Origin: Lota lota
Lineage: Eukaryota > Chordata > Actinopteri > Gadiformes > Lotidae
NCBI GenBank assembly: GCA_026745465.1
Contig: JACYXH010000126.1
Location: 158,918 to 222,917, forward strand
DNA length: 64,000 bases
Reading direction: 5' to 3'
Part shown: positions 39,501-51,500 of the stretch, one piece after another
Layout: the number at the start of each line of letters is the position of its first letter
How positions within the stretch are numbered: position 1 is the stretch's first letter
Position numbers and translations under genes: made by a program
Notes under the pieces: model-generated
Told to the model about the DNA's origin: nothing
The model's input: only the letters and a program-made list of their open reading frames with translations
Database searches by the model: none

Positions 39501-42500
39501 ACAATGTAAAGTAGTAAGTGTACAGCTTGTATAACAGTGTAAATTTGCTGTCCCCTCAAAATAACTCAACACACAGCCATTAATGTCTAAACCACTGGCA
39601 ACAAAAGTGACTACACGCCTAAGTGAAAATGTCCAAATTGGGCCCAATTCACCATTTTCCCTCCCCGGTGTCATGTGACTTGCTAGTGTTACAAGGTCTC
39701 AGGTGTGAATGGGGAGCAGGTGTGTTAAATTTCGTGTCATCGCTCTCACACTCCCTCATACTGGTCACTGGAAGTTCAACATGGCACCTCATGGCAAAGA
39801 ACTCTCTGAGGATCTGAAAAAAAGAATTGTTGCTCTACATAAAGATGGCCTGGGCTATAAGAAGATTGGCAAGACCCTGAAACTGAGCTGCAGCACGGTG
39901 GCCAAGACCATACAGCGGTTTAACAGGACAGGTTCCAATCAGAACAGGCCTTGCCATGGTTGACCAAAGAAGTTGAGTGCACGTGCTCAGTGTCATATCC
40001 AGAGGTTGTCTTTGGGAAATAGACGTATGAGTGCTGCCAGCATTGCTGCAGAGGTTGAAGGGGAGCCTGTCAGTGCTCAGACCATATGCCGCACACTGCA
40101 TCAAATTGGTCTGCATGGCTGTCGTCCCAGAAAGAAGCCTCTTCTAAAGATGATGCACAAGAAACCCCGCAAACAGTTTGCTGAAGACAAGCAGACTAAG
40201 GACATGGATTACTGGAACCATGTCCTGTGGTCTGATGAGACCAAGATAAACTTATTTGGTTCAGATGGTGTCAAGCGTGTGTGGCGGCAACCAGGTGAGG
40301 AGTACAAAGACAAGTGTGTCTTGCCTACAGTCAAGCATAGTGGTAGGAGTGTCATGGTCTGGGAATGCATGAGTGCTGCCGGCACTGGGGAGCTACAGTT
40401 CATTGAGGGAACCATGAATGCCAACATGTACTTTGACATACTGAAGCAGAGCATGATCCCCTCCCTTCGGAGACTGGGCCGCAGGGCAGTATTCCAACAT
40501 GATAACGATCCCAAACACACCTTCAAGACGACCACTGCCTTGCTAAAGAAGCTGAGGGTAAAGGTGATGGACTGGCCAAGCATGTCTCCAGACCTAAACC
40601 CTATTGAGCATATGTGGGGCATCCTCAAACAGAAGGGGGAGAAGTGCAAGGTCTCTAACATCCACCAGCTCCGTGATGTCGTCATGGAGGAGTGGAAGAG
40701 GACTCCAGTGGCAACATGTGAAGCTCTGGTGAACTCCATGCCCAAGAGGGTTACGGCAGTGCTGGAAAATGATGGTTGCCACACAAAATATTGACACTTA
40801 AGGCCCAATTTGGACATTTTCACTTAGGGGTGTAATCACTTTTGTTGCCAGCGGTTTAGACATTAATGGCTGTGTCTTGAGTTATTTTGAGGGGACAGCA
40901 AATTTACACTGTCAGACAAGCTGCACACTCACTACTTTACATTGTAGCAAAGTGTCATTTCTTCAGTGTTGTCACATGAAAAGATATACTCAAATATTTA
41001 CAAAAATGTCAGGGGTGTACTCACTTTTGTGAGATACTTTATATATACTGTATATATATATAATATATCATACAACTACACTGTACTTAAGTCCACGAGG
41101 AAGGAATGCATTTGGAGCTTGCCCTGGAAATGTAAGGAAGACATGGCATTAATATAAATTAAAACAGACGGTTGGTGGTATTAGGTTATACCATATAAAA
41201 AAGTAAATCGGTGAAGTTGCCCCTTTCCCCTCCCCTAATGCATGCTGGTTGCTTTGTTTGTTTCACAAACTGGTGGACTTTATACAGACTCTGACACTGG
41301 GTAGTATAACGTGGGGGGTCCAGATTTTCCAATTGCCAAAAGCCAGCTCCAGATCAATTTTATAGCACTCATACTATATCTTTAATAGCCTATCACAAAA
41401 ATAACAATTTAACTGAAAAACCCAGCCAACCCAACCAATTTATTGCAGGTTGAAGGTGGAGGTTGAAGGTATGTAGATGTCTGTCCAAAGTTGCAGAGTA
41501 CAATGTGCTCATATCTGTGGTTAAGATTGACTTCCACACTTCTGTAAAAAACTCGTCAAAACTAGGCTGTTTCATGTAGGGGGCTCCTTTCTTTTTTGTG
41601 GCCAACATAAAGCCCTCCTCGTTTCTTCCTGTCAGCATTAGGTGAACCAGATACAGAGATGTTTACAGCTTTTAGGGGTCAACTTAGAGTCAGCTAAGTA
41701 ACTGGGCTTCATCTCAGGGGCAGCAGAAGGTGTAAATGAGTAAAACGTGGCTGTCACTCAGAATGTAGTCCTTGATTGACTCTTTGCTTTTTCCACACTT
41801 ATTTCATTCATGGACGCAAGATAATGCTTTTACTACATTTCTCCCATATTATATACCATTTTACCTCAAATATATGCATATACATGTTTAAATGACTATA
41901 ACTTTGTGTCACAATGACGTAAGCTCGGCAATAAATTGGAGATTCTATAGTATACCCATGGCAAATTTAAAAGGGCTACATATAATTTTCTAAAACCCGT
42001 TTTGATGGTGAATTTTGTCACTGTTTACTTTAGAAACATGGTTGCTGATGATTTTGATATGTTTACGTTCTGTAAACATGTTTTTATGGCATACCAATGC
42101 TATTTTACCATACTTAACAAGCTAAAGATTTCCTCAAATATGGAAAACTCCTCCTCAAAATATATTCTGATCCCTAGTGAATTAATAAGCCCATGTAGCT
42201 CAGTGTTAGAATGCTGGGCAGATGAGAAGGAGCTCACCGGCTTGAGTCGGACCTCTACCAAACATTGTCAGAAATGCCATGAAATACATTTTGCAACTCT
42301 GTCTTAATGACGCTGTTTATTATGATTTTGATATGTTCACTTTCGATAAACATGCTTTTATGATATACCAATGCCTTTAACCATACTTGCCAAGCTCACC
42401 ATTTGTGCAAAGAATGGAAGACATCCTTCTCAAAAGGATCTGTTCTGCTCCTTCTGGTAGAGACCTGCATGTGGCTCAGTGGCATGTGGCAGCAATTCTG

Positions 42501-45500
42501 TTTGAATCCAACCTTGACCAAACATATTGTGGGACACGGCACTAAATCAAATGCAATCTACTATGATATATGCGTAAGGCCATGGTTACCATGCTCGTCA
42601 TACCATGTAAGACCCCATTATCATTGCATGCAACTATATATATTGTTGTTGTGCTGTCTCCCTGTATTTATATTGTGTCCCTGGCTGCATAACAATCTCC
42701 CTTTCAGGGACAATGAATAACTTGAACTTGATCTTAAAGAAACCTTGTTTATAGTGTATTTGTTATAGCATTATAACATATTTCAACCTACTGTGAACAG
42801 TAGCAAATCCAAACCTTTCATTGACTTCTTGTCTTGCATATCAAAGCTCCTATCTAGAAGGGAAATATTGGCAATATAAGTTCCTGACCATTTAATAATA
42901 ATTGTCACAAAAGGTATCATTCCAACTATGGTTAGTTATTTTAAACATGAGTTGTATTCATGTTTTTGTACCCCAAGTTCAATGATTGAATATGGATTAC
43001 AATAACCATATAAGAAAAAGTATAAAAATGATTTATTATGTTTGGATGGGTGAATGTTAATATGTTACATTTACAGGTACCAGCTATTCACACTCCACTC
43101 AAACATGCAGCCCCTTGACCAAAAGAAGGCAATGAAGAACTCTCCAGAAGGTGTCCGGAAATTGGTAAATAAGCATAATTTTTGGCAGTCCTATGTATGA
43201 GGGATACATGCTCTACATAGCTTGCCCAGGACTATGGGATTTAGTGCAAAGCCTTGCAAAGCAACTTTGGTTGCTTTGCATAGCAGCTGGATCTTCCGAG
43301 ATCTTTGCTAGATTTTATCACCTACTTGTGGCATTATCTTATATGGCCTCCTCTGTCCTAGCTGCAGTTTAGCCAGGTGACATGTTTTTCAGCATGTGGG
43401 ATTCTTTTGTGCTTTGTTTTTGCATTAATAACTTGTTATATTATAATAAGTTCAAGTTGTTCATCTTATACAAATGTATATCCTCATTGCCTTTTGGGGC
43501 TGCTGTATTAAGCAGCTTGTAGCATATAATAAATTTAGTATATGATTGCAACTTTGAATTAATAATTGTGCAATAATTCTACAAATAGTTATCTCAACTG
43601 CATTGGATAAGTTGTTTTTTATTTAGTATTTTTCATTGAATGTGCTGTAGGCATGGCCGTAGCCAGCAATGATGAATAATTACAGAGGTAATTATTCCCC
43701 ACCACCCAAAATAAAATTACATTAATAAAAAATATTCTTTTTATTAAAGAAAACTAAAACATATTTGCGCTATAAAACAAATCACATCTTGAAAACTCGT
43801 CTGCCTGGCAGATGTATATATGTCTATGTGGGAATCGGTGCATTAAAAACCCAATTTACAGTCGCAGAAAAATAAAAAAGACGTCCTAATGGCCCTCGCG
43901 GTTTATACGTGATATGTAGCGTACTTCTGTAATTTTGAAGCTCTGCACAAAGAATTCGTAAACTGCACGTAATCGCATAATCCCATCCAAATCATGGATG
44001 TTATTGGAGGATTTCAGATGACGTTACACATGCTTTTTATACTTCTACACTTGTGTTGTTGATGTTGATTATTCAAGATGGACGCATCTGAGGAGAGGTT
44101 GTATGAGCTTGCCCGCCTGTACAAACACGTTTACGACCCATCTGCAAATGGACACAGAAGGTGTAACAGCATACAAATTATATCTTCCTCATCTTTGAGA
44201 AGCAGCAGCTCTGTTTTTCAATTTTGATAACAACACTGAGAACATTCCTTCCGGAAATAGTAACTACCAACTGCAGTTTTTCATGAGTTTCGTTTCATGT
44301 CCACTGCCCTTTAGTCTAGGAAAGTCCCGCCTACAGCCAAACGGCGACTATAAATGCCATTGACATGTGTGCAAGGTCCGTGCACTTCACGCATGGCACA
44401 TCGAGACGAATATTATGGAGGCTCCATAAAAACATGGAAAATGTAAACCCTCTCAACAGGGCCAGAGTAGGACTCACCCTCTGCCTGGGAGTTTCATGGA
44501 ACATCAGCCCACCTTGGGGAGGGTGATAAAAAAAAAAACATACAGTTTCAGCTGTTTTGAGTAAAGCACCAGTTCTCTCTCCTTTACTTCATTCTTCAAA
44601 AATGTTGTTGCATCTTTAACATTGGTTGGTTAGTATTTATTGTACTTGTGCTGTCTGAATGATCATACAGGCTGACTCCTGATACTACCTCATCAGCATC
44701 ATCAAAGTGATGTACTGGCAGCTCAGAGACCACTACAGAATTCTGTTTAAATTTAGATGATAACCATTTCATTGAACATATTTATTTGGACTAATACCAA
44801 GTTCACGACAAGTAGACAAATTAGACTAATCTACTCTAATATCCTATTATTTCTTGTAATGAACACACCAATAACCTATACAATTTGAAGATCAGTTAAT
44901 GTATATTCACCAATGTAAAAAAATCACAAATGAAAGAAGGGGACTGAACTTGTCATAGCTCAGTTCCATTAACTGATATAACATTTGTATTATTTTATAG
45001 TTAGCCAATAATCACGACGAAATTGTAAACTTTTACCCCAATGTCAGAGGCATCACAGTGATTGCTGTTTTGACCTTTTGGCACTGAACTCTACCTGTCT
45101 CATTTTACCTCACACTTTGACAAAATGACTGTCAATTTGGCACTTTTGGTCACATCTGCTTCAAATGCTGTTCTTTTTTTAATCTAGCCATCTCCACTCC
45201 GCCCTTTTTCTATTCTCATCCCTCACACCATCAAGTCGATCACTTTAAAACAAGTTTATAATGATTCACAGGACATGCCTGGGCATGTGTGAGAGCATGC
45301 TAGACACACACAGCATTACAAATAGCAATCTCTAAATATAATTTTACTAAGCACATAGACTGCTTCACAGGGATAATAATGGTGAAATGATTACCATAAG
45401 TGTTGAGTTATTTGCCGGAAAACCTCATATTTATGAACATCATACATGACCACAGGTGTGCACTTATTTTACCTCTCAAATGTCCTGGTTCTAAGTACCT

Positions 45501-48500
45501 GTGTGGCGTTGTGTTTGTTAACTCTCCTGGGATTGATGGTTTAAGGGTCACCCTACTAGGCAGTGATGAAACGTAAAATGTATCCTTTGTGGTATCGTGG
45601 TTTCGGGCTAGGTATTACTCGGAGAGTAGTAAATGTTCAACACGTGGTTTATTCAGAGCTGCAAGGTAAACGAGCTTGCACTCTGGAGGTGGTTCATGAA
45701 GCATCTCTCGAATACAGGTACAAATTCAGTTTAAATTGGTCATGGGCGGAATGGTAAATGAGCCACGCCTTACAGGTTCTAATTTACCCAGGCAAACCTT
45801 CGGTCTGTCTTGGCCTTGGTGGAATGGCAAAGAGGTCATGCTTGTAGGGTCTGACATATCTCAAACCCATAAAACGGTATATGGTGTTGTGTTGACCACT
45901 CTAAGTGTAGAAGAAGCTATTCAGAACTAGTGTTAGCACTACAAATATGTGGTCCAATGAGGTACTGATGTTAGCTTAAATATCATGTGGTCTAAATAAA
46001 GCATAGAATAAATTAATTTACATCAGCAGCACACGTGAAATGAAGGTAGGCCTGGCGTCCAGTCATTGGCCGTGGGCCGACTGCCCAGCCCAGGTCAATC
46101 GAGACAAAAGCTATTGTAATTAATGCGTTCCCAGCCCTCGTCTCATCACCGGCAGCCAGCAGCCCACTGGGAATCATCCAGCCTCTCCCTAATTAGCCAC
46201 TCCGGGCCTACCTCTAATGACTGTTAGAGAATCTTATTTTGCGACAACCAGATAGTTATTCGGACACTGATATTGAGTTTAGAGTTCTAGATAAATAAAA
46301 TGAATGATTTTTATTCAAATAAGGACCATACCAATTTCTAAACCCTGGCTATGGCCCTGACTGGAGGTAACATGAAAGAGCTATTATTAGAATGCCATGT
46401 TTAGAAATGTATGCATGCCTCTGCCTGAGACTATAGAGACCAATTAGAGTATCTCTTGATTGGTTCAGGGAATCAATCTTGCCTGTCAATCACAGGTGTG
46501 TCAATGCAATGGAGGTAGGGAGCAGAGGGGAGGGAATTTAATTTACTCCTGTACTCTTATGCTCTTTTCACAACTCTTCAATATTTCCTACAGCAGCTTT
46601 AAGCAATATACATTTATTTATTGACAATCTCCCATGTGTATCCAGCAACCCATGTACATAAGATGCATAACATATGTATATATGGAAAGAGTTAGTGTGG
46701 TACCCTTTTACTACCATTTACTAGTTTACTCGCCCTAGCTGTTCATCAACTATGAATACAGTTTCAAACTATTTACCTATTCATTTCCCCGCTGGTCATC
46801 TCCAAAGCCTCCGACCACTCCTAATGTACCACATTTTACTTTAAGTATTATCCAGATGTATTAAAATGCCAAAATGTATGTGTTGCAACGCACATGCATT
46901 GTCAAGAATAATTTACACGTGTGAAAGCATTTAACACCAAATGCCAAAAAGAATTTGGCAAGAGGTATCCCTTTTTTGTACACTCAAATGTAAACAATAG
47001 CAATAGCACTTTAGTCTTTTGGAATCAATTTGCATCGCGTCAGTACAGAGTAACAAAAACAGTGACTTGCCATACTATAATAACATACTACAGAAGTTAC
47101 TTTACAATGGGCCTAATGCCATATTTTTCCGTAAACTTTATCTTACTTTTGTGTGTATGGAATACTAGTACGTCACATTCAGTAAACGCTCGTAAGTACA
47201 GGAAATTGTCCTGAATGGTACATAAACATGCTGGATTGCACCTGTTTTATATATGAGTGTGTGTGGTCATATGAGCTGTGAATTAGCATGATTGATTACT
47301 CAAAATGCAATATAATGAAGCATTCTGCCCCATTTCTGCTGAAGCGTCATTTATGAAAAAAGAACCATGGCAAGAAAAGAATATTAGTTGAGTGCGGAGC
47401 TTGAGGTCCTCCTTTCGATAATCAATAAAAAAAGACACATACTATTCAGCAGAGTCAATAGTGGCATTAGAGCAACTGCTAAGTTAAATGAGTGAAAAAC
47501 AGGTGTGATTTGAGCAACAACTGTTACAAATGTGTTGAAATAAAATTTATACAATGTAAAATGTCTGTTTATTTATACTTTTATTGGTGTAGCTGCAGTT
47601 GAAGAATGCAAATGCAACCATTATCCCCTTTAAACCACCCACCCCACATCCATAATACAAAAGAGAAACGGTACACAACATACCAACATTATAAATAAAT
47701 AAATAAAATGGCCAAAAAGTAAAATAATAATAATTATGCTGCAGGCAGCGTTTATTGGGGGCCAAGGCCACGCCAAGACCATACATTTTTATCAGGTTCA
47801 TTACGTAATTACTTAGCCTCAGCTAAGGTGCGGTGGAATGCATACAACGGTTCAAGACGATAGGTAAACAGGGTCACGAGATATGCTTGTTCATATTTTT
47901 CATTTTGAATCAATCGCTTTAGTGATTGAGACAAAAAAATCCAATATCGGATCCCATATGGTCCGATATGGATTAATTTTAGATTGGCTCATCTTGACCA
48001 ATGTTTCTTGAAAAACACCAAGTTTGGTGATCATCGCCAAAGTAAACTGCCTTTTGACCCTAAAACTGATTAGACCAATTTGAGCCTCTGTCGGCCATGT
48101 GGTGTTACGGATACGTGAATAGGACCCAAACGCAGACACAAGGAAACCAACAGGGTGCGGGTATAAAAAGGGATTTATTGTCCAACGGTACAGGCAAGGG
48201 CAAGGCAGGCGAGTAGTCCAGTAGGCGGTAGGCAGGCGGGGAGTCAGGCAGGCAGACGGACGTAGACAGGCGGGTGGTCAGGCAGGCGAGGTTCGGGAAA
48301 CAAGGAAGGCAGGCAGGCAGGAACGAGGAACAGGAGCGGGACAGGAACAGGAACGAGAGCGGAAACATGAACGGGAGCGGAACCCGTAACGGGAACAAGA
48401 ACGGGAGTGGGACCCGAAACAAGAAGTGGCAGGGACGTAGTTACCATGTGAGGTAAAACAACATTACGAACAAGCACTGGCTCTGTGGGGAGCCAGTGCT

Positions 48501-51500
48501 TAAATACTGTGGTGGGTGATTGGCTGATGAGCTGCAGGTGTGGGTAAACAGAGGGAGTGCACGTGGTGGCTAATTGATGACGGGAGCACGAGGTCTAATG
48601 GCGGCTGGGTGCCACTAGATGGCGGAATTGGACGGAAACGGAGAGGGTCACGTTACATGTGGTGCAGGTTATGGGTTCTTGAGAGACATTTGATTGTCAT
48701 GAGGAGGGATATATGTGTACAAAGTTTCATGACCGTAGGTCAAAGGCGACAGGAGATGATAAATCAATTGCTGTAGCGCCCCCTATAGTTTGATTTGGAT
48801 GAACATTAGACTGATTAAGCTTGACCTATGTTTCTTTAAGTACACCAAGTTTGGTGATGATTTGCCTTTTAAGGCTGATCGGACTAATTTGGGCTTTTGG
48901 CGGCCATGTTGTTATGGGTTCCTGAGGGACATTTGTTGGTCGTGAGGAGAGATGTAAGTGCCCAAGGTTTCATGACTAGGTCAAAGGGGTCAGGACATAT
49001 GGTTGTCCAAATATAGATTTTTTTTTAAATGTTTACATTTTTACTCTTTTTCAGCAATTTATACAATCATTCACAATTTGGCCTGCTGTTTTTTCCTTTT
49101 TTTCCAGCTGTATCTTGATGATTTACAAACAATTTTACAAAATTAAGATTAAAATAAAGAATAACAAAAATATATGTTAATAATAATTACCTTAATTTTA
49201 ATCAGATTAATTTAAATTAAATAAAAAATAGATATTTAAACAAAAAGGAGTTTTTGTGTGTACATGTGTAGTGGTATGAATGTGTATATGCTCAAAGAGA
49301 TAAAGAGATGGGAAGTGCCTCAAACACCTCTTACCAAAATGTTCTTAATTTAGGGCATGTCCAAATTATGTGGGTATGGTTGCCAATTTGTGTACCGCAA
49401 TTTATTTGAGTGTGTTGGGTGTCAGAAAAATCTTCTAACTTCCTTCCATCTTCATTCCCTCCATGTATTTGAATTGGTTACTAGATGTGCTTCAGTCCAT
49501 ATTTCGTCCCGTATGTCCTGTGGTATTTCTGTATTCATTTCAGTTTCAAACTCCCATTTATTTGTAGTGTATTATTCAAATTCCTGCCTACAAATATTTG
49601 ATCATCTTTTTTTTTTTTATTAAGCTCTCTGCGGAATATCGCGGAAATTCCTCTCTTTAATTGTTCAAATGATTGAACGCTTCCATCCTTATGGAGTTGG
49701 TATAGATTAGTGAGTCCACGTTCTCAACATTTTCTTAAACCTTCATCTTTATGGGACGGTATAAAATCCTTTATAAATCCAGTATTGGATAGTGCTGAAA
49801 TTACTTTAGGCAATCCAAATTATAGCTTTATTTTTCCTCCAAATCTTTAGTGCGACTCTTGTCCATTCGCTCATTTGAGTTTCTCTTAAGGGGACATCTA
49901 GAAACGGTAAGGTCTGTAGGGGCCTCACACAAGCTTTTCTCGATGTTCAACTGTGCAGCCAAAAATAATATCTTTGAGTTTGAGCCCTCCATGCGGTTTA
50001 GATAGCTGCAATGTTTGGAGTCTAATTCTGGGTCGCTTTCCTTATATTTTGGATTATGTTTTTGTAATTTTCATCATATACATTTTCTAGCGATAAGGGG
50101 ATTTGAATACTAGGATATTTAATGCCATCTTTAGGCCATTCAAACTCACTCTGGGGTTTGACCATTTGTGGAATTCCACCACCTATATGCATAGCCATGT
50201 TTTGTCCACATTAACTTTATAACCCGAGAAGTACCCATACGTGGAAATATAATTCATTAAGTGTGGGATTGTTGTTGCAGGTTCAGCTAGATATAAAAGC
50301 GCATCATCTGCGTACAACGATAATTTATGATCTTCATTGTTACGACCCTCTAGTCTAGGGGATAGAGGGAGGAACATAAAGCTGAATACACTGGGTTTCA
50401 AAATTAAACAAAGGATTTATTGGAATAACAAACAATCAGCATGAAATAGGTCAGGGACGTCAGGGTGAGACTGGCCAAAGAGGACCTTACCTTAAAACAA
50501 AATAATCGTTCTAATAGCGTAACAGAAAAACAATAGGTAAGCCTAGCTCCCTAGCATAAATGAAAACAAGAAAATAGGTCACCAATGAAAGGCCACTTAC
50601 CCGTACCAGCTACCCACAGAAATTACCAAAACTTGAGTAAAACTTAACAAAAGCACAAGGCCAAATATGGCAGCGGTTAGCCAAGACTGAATAAAACACA
50701 ATAGCTGACCAATGGCCACAGTGGCAACAAACCACAGACATTTAACAAAGGCAAGCTAAGCTAACAGGCAGGCAAGTGAGAAAACATGCGAGAGCACACA
50801 GGTGGAACCCACAAGTCTTTTGAGCAGACAGCTTTGCTCTTGTTGGTTAGCATTCACCAATGAAAACAGCCGGAACTCCAGAACAGCAATTTTTGTAGTC
50901 CCAAAAATAAAGGACAGGGAGAGGAAAACTACGAAGTAATATCTTCCCTTAATAAGCCCGGTCTTATCAGGATGAATAATTGTTGTGGTTATTTTATTGA
51001 ATGGTCTTGCTAGAATTGCTATTAATATACGTAGGTCTGTATTCAGCAATAATATGGGCCTATATGATTGGCATTTGGTTGGGTCCTTGCCTTTCTTTTT
51101 TGGGGGGGAGATTAACTGTTGTATTTCCCATTCCTTAATTGTCCCAACTCTTTTGACATAGGCTCAGATAACTCTGTGTTTCTGTACAGGGATGTATACA
51201 ATTTTGCATAAGACTCAGGGTTTATGAGTGTTGAATCTTTAGACTTTAATTTCTGTAATTTATTGGATGATTACTGTTTTTTAAGTCTTAATGCTAACAA
51301 TCTACTTGCCCTTTTACAATTTTTCGTAATATTTTTGATTGGCAAAACTTAAATTGCCCTCTATCTTTTCAGTGATTAGGCTGTTTAGATCTCTATGTGT
51401 TTGCTTGAGAGCATTAAGTAAATTGGAGGTTGGTGTTATTTTATGTTGTTGTTCAAGCTGCCTCATTTTGTCTTCTAATTCATCTTGTTTGCTTCCCTTC

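Noticed and set aside
40209..40823. Minus-strand frame of 204 codons
   Set aside because: It is the reverse-strand shadow of the second Tc1-like transposase.
41393..41638. 81-codon minus-strand frame with [15 protein letters not shown]
   Set aside because: It looks weakly coding but has no family match I can name, no splice sites and no neighbours in the same direction.
42190..42540. Two tRNA genes
   Set aside because: A and B boxes are present but the arms do not pair as a cloverleaf, and both sit in a repeated SINE unit.
48105..48477. Pro/Val-rich minus-strand frames of 77-105 codons
   Set aside because: They are translations of the purine minisatellite inside the solo LTR.
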